Below are positions 44,497 to 53,194 of a stretch of DNA of 64,000 nucleotides, piece after piece (the first letter of the stretch is position 1; every line of letters starts with the position of its first letter). The stretch is from contig JBLIMK010000003.1 in NCBI GenBank assembly GCA_047638715.1, positions 18,188 through 82,187 of the forward strand, read 5' to 3'. The DNA comes from SHLQ01 sp047638715 (lineage in GTDB: Bacteria > Actinomycetota > Acidimicrobiia > Acidimicrobiales > SHLQ01). A model generated the notes under the pieces. It was not told the DNA's origin. It saw only the letters and a program-made list of their open reading frames with translations, and did no database searches. A program made the translations under genes and the position numbers.

Positions 44497-44847
44497 GATG
44501 GCGCGGAGTCGTGGACCAACCTGTTGCTCTTCGTCACATCCCCGTCACATCCTCGTCACATCGACCAGAAACCGGGCCGGACTCGATCGAGTTGCAGAAA
44601 CTCGAGACTTTCATCCATTTGGCGAAGATTCGACGAAGTTCCGGTCGCAAAACACGACAACGAAAATCTCCCTGTGTTAGGGTTCTCTCATCACGTTCGC
44701 TCCGGGTCTTTCCCGGGGCGATTTCTCGTTTTGGGCCGACGTTCGAATGTGTTGATGATTCCTATGTCGCGTCAGAACGAGGCTCGAAGGATCCCCGGCT
44801 CGGGCGCACGGCGGAGCGACCGCTGCAGTTCACCGCCTGCCAAGAAC
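44497..44847. other. Intergenic region between the unknown gene and the lipoprotein-HAD gene
   Basis: About 350 bp without a credible gene. It holds the phased TCACATC repeats (44534-44562) and a small G/C hairpin (CCGGGTCTTTCCCGG, 44703-44717) that might terminate rightward transcription. The open frame on the plus strand here has no protein-like composition. Confidence 0.5.
44534..44562. promoter_or_regulatory. Three 11-bp-phased direct repeats resembling PhoP boxes
   Basis: TCACATC occurs three times (44534, 44545, 44556), each separated by four bases, so the units repeat every 11 bp on one face of the helix. The arrangement matches the TCACAGC-N4-TCACAGC type bound by mycobacterial PhoP. 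It lies just upstream of the gene starting at 44496. Confidence 0.6.
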
Positions 44848-46314
44848 TCAGCTGCGCCCGAAGAAGGAATCGAATCCGTGGACGATTGGATGTGGCGAAG
44901 ACGCGGGAAGTTGTGCCCCGTTCGGCACGAACATCGCGGTCGACATGTTGAGGGACCGAGCCATGTCGAGGTCATCGATCTGATCATCGATCAGAAGGCT
45001 GTCAGTGTATTCGACGCTCGTCATTCGGCGAAGGGCTTCGAAGAAAGCCGCATCAGGCTTTCGACTTCCGATCTCGCCTGAGACCACCCAAATATCAACT
45101 CGTTCGTCCAAATCGAACCGTTTCCGAATGGCCTTGGACCAACCGAGGACATTGTTGGTGATGACCGCCACACGCAGCCCCCGCTCGTGAAGACGGTCGA
45201 TGAAGTCGAGCACGCCTTCGCGAAGTCGAAATTCTGCGGTGTACAGCGCGTCGAGTTCAGCGGGATCATCCGTGAGCCCAAGATCCGTCCACAGTTCTGC
45301 GGTGGACAAACGGCCGAGGCTCGCTGAACGGAAGGCGTCGTTGATCTCCTGCAACGATGCCTTACTGCCACGTTCACGAACAAAGGGCACAAGGCGGGCA
45401 CCAATATCATTCGCCTCGTCGTACAACACGCCGCGAGCGTCGAGCACAACGAGTTCCAGGCGCGGCGGTCGCTCGCGGGGAGCGGTGACCGCCGATGATT
45501 CTGACGGCGCCTTGTCTGGTCGACGCATTTGCACGACCTCTTCGCCGAGATCGTCGGTGCGTCGTCCACCGAATCGCGCGAGGACACGGAAGATCAGCAA
45601 GGTGCCAAGAAGTGCGATGGCCACGAGGGCGACAGCCGCCCAGATTCGAGGCAACCGGTCCTCGATGCTGGAACTCACCTCGATATCGGTCGCCAGGGGA
45701 TCCCGAGGACTGAGCTGCCAGCTCGCGACCGTTCCTTCGACGTCGGCGGTGTTTGCTAGCACCGTGTCGGGCAACGTGATCGAAAACTCGAGTGTGACCG
45801 TTTCTTCCAACGGTCGCCCCGCTGCGGCTTGCAGCTCGGCTAAAGACAGACCGAGCGGAGCGCCGACGAGACCTGCAATATTGTCGTCTCCGAACGTCGT
45901 GAAGCTGATTCGCGGATTGATCTTGCCAGTGACGTTGTATGTAGTTCGAGCAAAGGAGCGAGTGCGTTCGACCGTGAAGTCGGAGAACAATGTGCCCGGA
46001 CCCGCGATTTCGTCGAGAACACCGCCCAGATCGTCTGGCGAGGCAAATGGCTTCGTTGCACTCACCACGACGGCGTTCCCGCCCTCTGTCCGCCGTGGGC
46101 CGTCGACGGTCCATCCCGCAGATGCGAGGTCTTCGGTGCGCAAACCATCGAGCAGCTCTGGGGCCGCCTCGACAATTTCATCGTCGAATGCAGCCATGAG
46201 CGTCACCGTGCCCGACCCATCCTCGGTGACGTCGACGTCGACGACGACGTCAACCTGACATGCGCTCAATACGAGCGCGGCAAAGAAAACAAGCAGAAGT
46301 CGGACAGGCCTCAC
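44848..46314 (-). CDS. Lipoprotein (LppM-like) - transmembrane - HAD hydrolase fusion
   Basis: A 488-residue composite. Residues 1-20 are a lipoprotein signal (LSAC, Cys19). An extracytoplasmic domain of about 200 residues (VDVVVDVDVTEDGSGTVTLM, TYNVTGKINPRISFTTFGDD) resembles the LppM family. A transmembrane helix (IWAAVALVAIALLGTLLIF, about 225-243) follows, and then a cytoplasmic HAD-IA phosphatase domain: ELVVLDARGVLYDE (motif I, where the second Asp of DxD is replaced by ARG), VAVITNNVLGWSKAIR (II), SRKPDAAFFEALRR (III Lys) and LLIDDQIDDLDMA (IV). The motif I change questions phosphatase activity. It is convergent to nothing close; ClpC lies upstream on the same strand. Confidence 0.82.
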   Translation of the reverse strand: MRPVRLLLVFFAALVLSACQVDVVVDVDVTEDGSGTVTLMAAFDDEIVEAAPELLDGLRTEDLASAGWTVDGPRRTEGGNAVVVSATKPFASPDDLGGVLDEIAGPGTLFSDFTVERTRSFARTTYNVTGKINPRISFTTFGDDNIAGLVGAPLGLSLAELQAAAGRPLEETVTLEFSITLPDTVLANTADVEGTVASWQLSPRDPLATDIEVSSSIEDRLPRIWAAVALVAIALLGTLLIFRVLARFGGRRTDDLGEEVVQMRRPDKAPSESSAVTAPRERPPRLELVVLDARGVLYDEANDIGARLVPFVRERGSKASLQEINDAFRSASLGRLSTAELWTDLGLTDDPAELDALYTAEFRLREGVLDFIDRLHERGLRVAVITNNVLGWSKAIRKRFDLDERVDIWVVSGEIGSRKPDAAFFEALRRMTSVEYTDSLLIDDQIDDLDMARSLNMSTAMFVPNGAQLPASSPHPIVHGFDSFFGRS

Positions 46315-46380
46315 GGCGCACCAACCTAGGCGTTACGCAAGAAAACTGGAAAACGCGGCGCTGATCTTCAGACGTGCGAC

Positions 46381-46397
46381 GTTCGGCGAAGCCGAAC
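46381..46397. terminator. Small hairpin downstream of clpC
   Basis: GTTCGGC and GCCGAAC pair perfectly around three bases in the 112-bp gap between clpC and the lipoprotein-HAD gene. No T-run follows on the minus strand, so termination would be weak. Confidence 0.4.
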
Positions 46398-46426
46398 TAG
46401 AGTTGAATCGAGCCGTCAGGCGAGAT

Positions 46427-48976
46427 TCATACCTGTGCTTTGTCGCTCTCTTCGAGTTCTTCGACCGGTGGAGGCTCGAAGCCCTCGATCGCACGGAAGA
46501 CGATCAGCTTTTCGCCAGCCTTCTCTGGATCGTCTTCGATGTCGGCGATGATGATCTCGCCAGCGCGAAATTCCTTGTACAGGAGCTTCTCGGACAGAGG
46601 ATCTTCGACGAGACGTTGGAGCGCACGACGCAACGGACGGGCACCGAGTGTTGGGTCGTAACCCTTTCGGGAGACATAGTCTTTGGCAGCATCGGTGAGC
46701 TCGAGGCCCATGCCAAGATTGGCCATCTGCTTGCCGACCCGGGTGATCATCATGTCGATGATCTGACGGACCTCTGGTTGAGAGAGCTCGTGGAAAACAA
46801 TGGTGTCATCGATGCGGTTCAGGAACTCCGGACGGAAGTGTTCCTTCAATGCGTCGTTGACTTTTTCCTTCATACGTTCGTAGCTCACTGCTTCATCGAC
46901 CTTGGTGAAGCCGAGGTTCGCCTTGCGAAGATCTCGGGTACCGAGGTTGGAGGTCATGATCAGCACGGTGTTTCGGAAATCGACCGTACGACCTTGACTG
47001 TCGGTGAGGCGACCTTCTTCGAGGATCTGCAACAGTGTGTTGAAGACATCGGGGTGGCCCTTTTCGATCTCGTCGAACAGGACTACAGAGAATGGTTTGC
47101 GTCGAACAGCTTCGGTGAGCTGGCCGCCCTCTTCGTAACCCACATATCCGGGAGGTGAGCCAACAAGGCGACTGACCGTGTGTTTCTCCATGTACTCGGA
47201 CATGTCGAGACTGATGAGTGAGTCCTCGTCGCCGAACAAGAATTCCGCCAGAGTCTTCGCGAGCTCGGTCTTTCCTACGCCTGATGGGCCAAGGAAAATG
47301 AATGAACCCGACGGACGCTTCGGATCTTTGAGGCCAGCACGTGTGCGACGAATCGCCTGGCTAACGGCCTGAATTGCGCGCTCTTGGCCAATGACTCGCT
47401 TGTGGAGTTCGGCCTCCATGTTGAGCAGCTTCTCGGTCTCTTCCTCGGTGAGTTTGTAAACGGGAATCCCGGTCCACAACGACAACACCTCGGCGACAGC
47501 TTCTTCATCGACCTCATCGAACAGGTCGGTACCGGATGCTTTGATCTCGGCCTCTACGTCTTCGCGCTTTGTGAGGAGTTCTTTCTCCCGGTCACGCAAG
47601 CGGCCGGCTTCTTCGAATTGTTGCTCTTCGACGGCGATCTTCTTCTCGCGGACTACCTCGGCGATCTCGGCCTCGATTTCTTTGTATTCCGGCGGGGTGT
47701 TCATCCGCTTGATCCGCAAACGCGAACCGGCCTCATCGATGAGATCGATTGCCTTGTCCGGGAGGAACCGGTCAGAGATGTAGCGATCGGCGAGATTCGC
47801 TGCGGCGACGAGCGCCTGATCGGTGATCGTCACGCGATGGTGCTCTTCGTAGCGTTCACGAAGGCCCTTCAAGATTTCGATCGTGTGTGCAACCGATGGT
47901 TCTTCCACCTTGACGGGTTGGAAGCGTCGTTCGAGCGCTGCGTCCTTTTCGAGGTGCTTTCGGTATTCGTCGATCGTGGTAGCGCCGATCGTCTGGAGCT
48001 CACCACGAGCCAGCATTGGCTTGAGGATCGATGCAGCGTCGATGGCGCCTTCAGCGGCGCCGGCACCAACGAGGGTATGAATCTCGTCGATGAACAAGAT
48101 GATGTCGCCGCGTGTCTTGATCTCTTTCAACACCTTCTTGAGGCGTTCTTCGAAATCGCCGCGGTAACGAGACCCAGCGACGAGAGCGCCAAGGTCGAGG
48201 GTGTAGAGCTGCTTGCCACGGATCGTGTCTGGAACGTTGTCTGAGGCGATCGCCTGAGCGAGACCTTCGACGATTGCGGTCTTACCAACACCGGGCTCAC
48301 CGATGAGCACAGGGTTGTTCTTCGAACGACGACTGAGCACCTGCATGACCCGTTCGGTCTCTTTCGACCGACCGACGACTGGGTCGAGGCCCTTCTCGCG
48401 GGCGACCTGGGTGAGGTTGCGACCGAACTGGTCGAGAACGAGCGAGCCGGATGGGTTGTCGCCTCCCGCACCACCCGAGGTGGCGCCAGCCTTCTCGCTG
48501 GAGCCGGCGCCGGCCGACGCCGATGCTCCTCCAGGCCCTGAATAACCGGAAAGAAGCTGAATGACCTGCTGGCGGACACGAGATAGATCCGCGCCGAGCT
48601 TCACCAGCACCTGAGCGGCAACACCTTCGCCTTCGCGAATGAGACCCAGAAGGATGTGCTCGGTGCCGATGTAGTTGTGTCCGAGCTGAAGCGCCTCGCG
48701 CAACGAGAGCTCGAGAACCTTCTTGGCTCGGGGGGTGAAGGGGATGTGACCACTGGGCGACGATCCGCCCTGGCCAATGATCTCCTCGACCTGGCTGCGG
48801 ACAGCCTCGAGCGAAATGCCGAGTGACTCAAGGGCCTTCGCGGCAACACCTTCGCCCTCGTGAATCAGACCGAGAAGAATGTGCTCGGTGCCGATGTAGT
48901 TGTGATTGAGCAAGCGGGCTTCTTCTTGAGCCAAAACTACGACTCGGCGAGCTCGGTCGGTGAATCTCTCGAACAA
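46427..48976 (-). CDS. clpC: ATP-dependent Clp protease ATP-binding subunit ClpC
   Basis: An 849-residue AAA+ unfoldase of the normal ClpC length. It begins MFERFTDRARRVVVLAQEEA; two Clp_N repeats span residues 1-145 (LLNHNYIGTEHILLGLIHEG, ALQLGHNYIGTEHILLGLIRE); AAA1 has GEPGVGKTAIVEGLAQ and ILFIDEIHTLVGAG; a UVR/M-domain with EEQQFEEAGRLRDREKEL lies between; AAA2 has GPSGVGKTELAKTLAEFLFG and the P-loop partner DEIEKGHPDVFN. ClpC feeds unfolded proteins to ClpP. The start is TTG at 48976, with GAGGAG eight or so bases upstream. Confidence 0.97.
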   Translation of the reverse strand: MFERFTDRARRVVVLAQEEARLLNHNYIGTEHILLGLIHEGEGVAAKALESLGISLEAVRSQVEEIIGQGGSSPSGHIPFTPRAKKVLELSLREALQLGHNYIGTEHILLGLIREGEGVAAQVLVKLGADLSRVRQQVIQLLSGYSGPGGASASAGAGSSEKAGATSGGAGGDNPSGSLVLDQFGRNLTQVAREKGLDPVVGRSKETERVMQVLSRRSKNNPVLIGEPGVGKTAIVEGLAQAIASDNVPDTIRGKQLYTLDLGALVAGSRYRGDFEERLKKVLKEIKTRGDIILFIDEIHTLVGAGAAEGAIDAASILKPMLARGELQTIGATTIDEYRKHLEKDAALERRFQPVKVEEPSVAHTIEILKGLRERYEEHHRVTITDQALVAAANLADRYISDRFLPDKAIDLIDEAGSRLRIKRMNTPPEYKEIEAEIAEVVREKKIAVEEQQFEEAGRLRDREKELLTKREDVEAEIKASGTDLFDEVDEEAVAEVLSLWTGIPVYKLTEEETEKLLNMEAELHKRVIGQERAIQAVSQAIRRTRAGLKDPKRPSGSFIFLGPSGVGKTELAKTLAEFLFGDEDSLISLDMSEYMEKHTVSRLVGSPPGYVGYEEGGQLTEAVRRKPFSVVLFDEIEKGHPDVFNTLLQILEEGRLTDSQGRTVDFRNTVLIMTSNLGTRDLRKANLGFTKVDEAVSYERMKEKVNDALKEHFRPEFLNRIDDTIVFHELSQPEVRQIIDMMITRVGKQMANLGMGLELTDAAKDYVSRKGYDPTLGARPLRRALQRLVEDPLSEKLLYKEFRAGEIIIADIEDDPEKAGEKLIVFRAIEGFEPPPVEELEESDKAQV

Positions 48977-49304
48977 CGGTTTCTCCTCTGCGACCTTGTA
49001 CTGCCGAGTCTACCCAGCGGCTCCGACAGCACACGTTCGCGCTGGTCGAGTTCACTTGAGTCGATGGACAGAGAGCAGTTGCCCTCATCGTCCTATTCGG
49101 CAGCTTCAGTCATCTGGTGAGCGTCTGTCGAATCGATTTCATTCCCGATCGCCATGATTGTCCCTGAACTCATCGATTTCTGGGTTACTGCATCACCGTA
49201 CGCGTTCAGACTCGCCCGGAAAGTGATGATGGGTCGGTGTTCTTTTCGAAGTTGTCGGCCCGTCGATTGCGCGGGTGGAGGGGCCGATCCCTACCATTGA
49301 GCGC
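48977..49304. other. Divergent region between clpC and polyprenyl synthase
   Basis: About 300 bp without a gene. On the minus strand a GCGAAC half-site (near 49025) is reminiscent of ClgR boxes, but the partner half is poor, so I do not call an operator. TAGACT near 49008 could be a clpC -10 element. Nothing else stands out. Confidence 0.4.
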
Positions 49305-50300
49305 GTGTCCACTACCAGTCCTCTTGAGCAGGTACCCACACTCGCCAACGATCTCACGCGAGTCGAGGAGCAATTGCACGTCGCCGTCGCGACCGACAAT
49401 GCACTCTTGCAAGACATTGCCTCCCACCTGATCTCCGCAGGCGGCAAGCGCGTCCGGCCTGGATTTTGCATCACTTCTGCCGCGGCTGCGAGCGCAGATT
49501 TTGCACCGGCCGAACACGAGATCATCCTCGGAGCAGTGGCGGTCGAGCTCGTCCACCAAGGCTCTCTGTATCACGACGACGTCATGGACTCGGCGGAAAC
49601 TCGGCGCACGGTGAAGTCCGTGAATGCCAAGTGGGGCAATCACCAAGCCATTCTCGCCGGCGACTTCTTGCTGGGGCGAGCCTCCGAGATCGCCGCGTCA
49701 CTCGGCGTCGAAGTCGCCGGACTTCTGGCGCGCACGATCAGTCGATTATGCGACGGGCAAGTTCGCGAGCTCGAGTTCACGTATCGAATCGACCGGACCG
49801 AAGAGTCCTACCTCAAGTCGATCGACGGGAAAACGGCGTCTCTCCTCGCCGCTGCCTGTCGCATCGGCGGCATCGTCGGTGGCCTCGACCGTGACCGCAT
49901 CGATCACCTCACAACATTCGGCCGGGCGTACGGCATGGCGTTCCAGGTCGTCGACGACATTCTCGACCTAACAGCGACCGACGAAGAGCTGGGGAAGCCA
50001 GCGGGCAACGATTTGATCGAGGGCGTCTACACCCTGCCGGTGATTCGGGCCATGGCCCACGGCGAGGTCGGAGCCGACCTCCAACAGCTCCTTGGCCGAC
50101 CCATCGACGCCACCGCCCGCGATGAAGCTCGCGAACTCGTGAAGAAGAGCGGTGGGCTGAAGAGCGCACACGCCGACGCCCGTCGTTATGCAGACGAGGC
50201 GAACGATGCCTTGCACTCATTTGGGAATACAGCCGGGGGCACCGCACTCAAAGCCGCGGCCGATCATCTCGTCGACAAAGTGGAAAACCTCGTCGTCTGA
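49305..50300 (+). CDS. Polyprenyl diphosphate synthase (trans, long-chain)
   Basis: A 331-residue trans-isoprenyl diphosphate synthase. The first aspartate-rich motif is in LVHQGSLYHDDVMDSAETRR, the second in GMAFQVVDDILDLTATDEELGKPAGNDL; SAGGKRVRPG precedes them and GDFLLGRASEIA follows the first. It condenses IPP with an allylic diphosphate to make the side chain of menaquinone (hepta-, octa- or nonaprenyl); the short side-chain residues before motif I do not tell the length. GTG 49305 is used; GTG 49275 would add ten residues. The end overlaps a small convergent reading frame at 50217. Confidence 0.92.
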   Translation: MSTTSPLEQVPTLANDLTRVEEQLHVAVATDNALLQDIASHLISAGGKRVRPGFCITSAAAASADFAPAEHEIILGAVAVELVHQGSLYHDDVMDSAETRRTVKSVNAKWGNHQAILAGDFLLGRASEIAASLGVEVAGLLARTISRLCDGQVRELEFTYRIDRTEESYLKSIDGKTASLLAAACRIGGIVGGLDRDRIDHLTTFGRAYGMAFQVVDDILDLTATDEELGKPAGNDLIEGVYTLPVIRAMAHGEVGADLQQLLGRPIDATARDEARELVKKSGGLKSAHADARRYADEANDALHSFGNTAGGTALKAAADHLVDKVENLVV

Positions 50301-50453
50301 GCGGTGGGTAGGGGTTACACCGTCAGCGCCGTTCACCTTGTCGAACGTTCCACCGATGACCGCGGTATTCGCGTCGGGTCCCGTGGCGATCACGGTGATG
50401 GCAAAGATGGAGATCGCGAGCGCTGCCAAGATCGGATAAATTCGCTTGGGCAT
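50217..50453 (-). CDS. Small membrane-anchored protein of unknown function
   Basis: A 78-residue reading frame with one hydrophobic segment at residues 5-24 (IYPILAALAISIFAITVIAT) and a short exported tail with two cysteines (FECGAPGC). GGAG six bases before the ATG at 50453 supports translation. It overlaps the 3' end of the polyprenyl synthase gene by 84 bp in the opposite direction, which lowers confidence. Confidence 0.5.
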   Translation of the reverse strand: MPKRIYPILAALAISIFAITVIATGPDANTAVIGGTFDKVNGADGVTPTHRSDDEVFHFVDEMIGRGFECGAPGCIPK

Positions 50454-50547
50454 TTCGGCTCCAGCACGTGCTGAGAGCAGCACAAAAGGGTTCCACTCGA
50501 CCCCTCTTTTTGCATGAGGCCAACGGCTCAGCGACTAGCGTTCGGAC

Positions 50548-51435
50548 ATGTCGTCTCACACCCTTAAGTTCGGTTGGCTTTCGCCCGTTATCGGGAATCG
50601 ATTCAGCGATCACAAGCCGATCGTGGTTTATCAAGCCGAACACATCCTGCCGACCGTGAACGACGTGTTCGACTCGCTGTGGATCGCTGATCACTTCTAT
50701 GGGATGGATGCAAAGACCGATCCGTTTATGGAGGCCTGGACCACCCTCACCTGGCTCGCCGCCACCCTCCCCGATCTGCAGCTGTGTCACCACGTGTTGG
50801 GCCACGGCTACCGGCCTCCAGCCCTCACAGCCAAGATGGCTGCCACGCTTCAAGTGCTGTCGGGAAATCGTTTTATGCTCGGCATCGGCGCTGGCTGGCG
50901 GGACCATGAATACGCGGCCTACGGCTACGACTTCCCAAAGCCATCGGTGCGTTTTGCCGAGCTCGAAGAGGTCGTGCAGATCTGCCGGCTGATGTGGACC
51001 GAAGACGAGCCGAGTTTCAGTGGCGAATATTTTTCGATCGCTGGTGCGTCCGCACCTCCACTGCCCGAGGTCGTTCCGCCGATATGCATCGGTGCAGCCG
51101 GTGAAAAGGTAGGGCTGCCACTCGTCGGCCGAGTCGCCGACATGTGGCATGGCTCAGCCAAGACAGACGACGACTGGTTGCGGAAGCGCGACATCGTCAA
51201 CACCGCTGCGGATCGAGCAGGGCGAGACCCAGCGAACATCTCGAGCGGTATCACGATCGAGACCCCGCTTCCCGAAACCGACGCCGAGTCCGCAGCGCTC
51301 GTCGATCAGATCGGACGGAAGCACGAGCTAGGCATCGATCACTTCGTAATGGACTTCGGTCACCCGCCCTCAGCTGACCCCATTCAGCGATTCGACGAAC
51401 AAGTTATAGCGGCACTGCGACCAACAGGGGCCTAA
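50548..51435 (+). CDS. LLM-class flavin/F420-dependent oxidoreductase
   Basis: A 295-residue luciferase-like monooxygenase or F420-dependent oxidoreductase: FDSLWIADHFYGMDAKTDPFMEAWTTLTWLAATLP, CHHVLGHGYRPPALTAKMAATLQVLSGNRFMLGIGAGWRDHEYAAYGY and VVPPICIGAAGEKVGLPLVGRVADMWHG are typical in order. The H and the G-x-G-W-R-xx-E-Y patterns fit F420-using actinobacterial members. The reaction is unknown. The gene overlaps the convergent phosphoglucomutase gene by 4 bp at their 3' ends. Confidence 0.87.
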   Translation: MSSHTLKFGWLSPVIGNRFSDHKPIVVYQAEHILPTVNDVFDSLWIADHFYGMDAKTDPFMEAWTTLTWLAATLPDLQLCHHVLGHGYRPPALTAKMAATLQVLSGNRFMLGIGAGWRDHEYAAYGYDFPKPSVRFAELEEVVQICRLMWTEDEPSFSGEYFSIAGASAPPLPEVVPPICIGAAGEKVGLPLVGRVADMWHGSAKTDDDWLRKRDIVNTAADRAGRDPANISSGITIETPLPETDAESAALVDQIGRKHELGIDHFVMDFGHPPSADPIQRFDEQVIAALRPTGA

Positions 51436-53063
51436 AGAACAGCGTCGACGAGCGCCTTTGCCTCCCCCTGCACCAGCTTGAGGTGGTCGGGCCCAAGGAA
51501 ACTTTCCGCGTAGATCTTGTACACGTCTTCCGTGCCGGACGGACGCGCCGCGAACCACGCGTTCTCGGTCTGGACCTTCAGACCGCCGATCGCGGCATTG
51601 TTGCCCGGCGCTTCGGTGAGCGTGGCCAGAATCTTCTCCCCCGCGACCTCCGTAGCCGCTATTTCTTCTGGTCGAAGCGCCTTCAATGTCGCCTTCTGAT
51701 CTCGTGAGGCAGGCGCATCGATCCTGGCGTATGCCGGCGCGCCATGTCGATCGGTGAGCGCTACATAACGCTCGCTCGGGCTCTGTCCGGTAACTGCGTG
51801 GATCTCCGACGCAAGAAGGCAGAGGGTGAGTCCGTCCTTATCTGTGCTCCACACGGTGCCGTCCTTACGCAAGAACGAAGCACCGGCCGACTCTTCGCCA
51901 CCGAAACCCACCGATCCATCGAGCAGCCCCGGGACAAACCACTTGAACCCCACGGGAACCTCGAGCAGGGTTCGCTCGAGTTCGGCTGCGACCCGGTCGA
52001 TCATCGAGGACGACACGAGGGTCTTTCCAATGGCCGTGCTGCCATCCCAACCGGGTCGGTGCGTAAAGAGGTAGTCGATCGAAACGGCAAGGAAATGATT
52101 TGGGTTCATCAGTCCGCCATTGGGTGTGACGATGCCATGGCGGTCAGCGTCAGCGTCATTGCCGGTCGAGATATCGAATCGATCACGACCCTGGACGAGT
52201 GATGCCATTGCATTCGGTGACGAACAATCCATCCGGATCTTGCCGTCCCAGTCGAGCGTCATGAACCGCCAGGTCGGGTCGACCGTTGGATTGACCACCG
52301 TGAGATCGAGTGCGTAATGCTCGCCGATGGCTCCCCAATAATCGACGGCCGCTCCGCCGAGCGGATCGGCACCGATCCGAATACCGGCGCCGCGGATCGC
52401 ATCGACGTCGACCACGTTTACGAGGTCGGAGACGTATGCCGCCATGTAATCGTGGCGATGGGTCGTATCAGCTTCACGAGCGATGGACTCGTTCACCCGA
52501 CGGACGCCCACATTTCCTCCCTCGAGCAACTCATTGGCTCGATCAGCTATCCATGAGGTTGCGTCCGTGTCAGCGGGTCCACCATGGGGTGGATTGTATT
52601 TGAAGCCGCCATCTCTCGGTGGGTTGTGGGAGGGAGTAACAACGATCCCGTCCGCGTGACCGTTCGTCGGCACCCGGTTGTGCGCAAGAATCGCGTGACT
52701 GATCGCCGGCGTCGGCGTGTAACGGCCGGCGGCATCGATGAGGACAGCGACGTCGTTCGCTGCGAGCACCTCGAGAGCGGTCGTCCACGCGGGGTCGCTG
52801 AGCGCGTGGGTGTCCTTGCCGAGAAACAACGGACCAGTGGTCCCCTCACCTGCGCGGTACTCGACGATCGCTTGGGTCGTCGCAGCGATGTGTGCGTCGT
52901 TGAACGACGCGTCGAACGACGAACCTCGGTGTCCCGAAGTCCCGAACTCGACTCGCTGTTCCACCTGTGTTGGGTCTGGCGTGGTGTCGTAATACGCGGC
53001 GATCAAAGCATCGACGTCGATCAGGTCTTCGGGTAGTGCTCGTTGTCCGGCGCGCTTATGCAT
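51432..53063 (-). CDS. pgm: Phosphoglucomutase (alpha-D-glucose-specific)
   Basis: A 543-residue alpha-phosphohexomutase. Early FGTSGHRGSSFDASFN, the catalytic serine in GIVVTPSHNPPRDGGFKYN, the metal-binding loop in STGNDADADRHGIVTPNGG, the sugar-binding loop FGGEESAGASFLR and the phosphate-binding end ARPSGTEDVYKIYAESF are all visible. It interconverts glucose 1-phosphate and glucose 6-phosphate, for glycogen and wall sugars. The ATG at 53063 has GGAG ten bases upstream; the longer frame is unlikely. Two sugar transferases lie 1.5 kb upstream on the same strand. Confidence 0.95.
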   Translation of the reverse strand: MHKRAGQRALPEDLIDVDALIAAYYDTTPDPTQVEQRVEFGTSGHRGSSFDASFNDAHIAATTQAIVEYRAGEGTTGPLFLGKDTHALSDPAWTTALEVLAANDVAVLIDAAGRYTPTPAISHAILAHNRVPTNGHADGIVVTPSHNPPRDGGFKYNPPHGGPADTDATSWIADRANELLEGGNVGVRRVNESIAREADTTHRHDYMAAYVSDLVNVVDVDAIRGAGIRIGADPLGGAAVDYWGAIGEHYALDLTVVNPTVDPTWRFMTLDWDGKIRMDCSSPNAMASLVQGRDRFDISTGNDADADRHGIVTPNGGLMNPNHFLAVSIDYLFTHRPGWDGSTAIGKTLVSSSMIDRVAAELERTLLEVPVGFKWFVPGLLDGSVGFGGEESAGASFLRKDGTVWSTDKDGLTLCLLASEIHAVTGQSPSERYVALTDRHGAPAYARIDAPASRDQKATLKALRPEEIAATEVAGEKILATLTEAPGNNAAIGGLKVQTENAWFAARPSGTEDVYKIYAESFLGPDHLKLVQGEAKALVDAVL

Positions 53064-53194
53064 TGAGCAAGTCTCCTCGATTCGAGAGATCGGGCAGCGA
53101 ACCGACCGCACTTACTCCATCGGCTCGGTTCCGTGCTCCAGCAGTCACCAGCAACAGCGAGTGCGCCCGCGAGATTTCCCCGCTCGACCGCGGG

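Noticed and set aside
44389..45081. 230-codon open frame on the plus strand
   Set aside because: Composition is Arg/Ser/His-rich without hydrophobic periodicity and it overlaps two well-supported minus-strand genes.
48980..49060. ClgR operator before clpC
   Set aside because: Only one GCGAAC half-site is clear; the other half is poorly matched.
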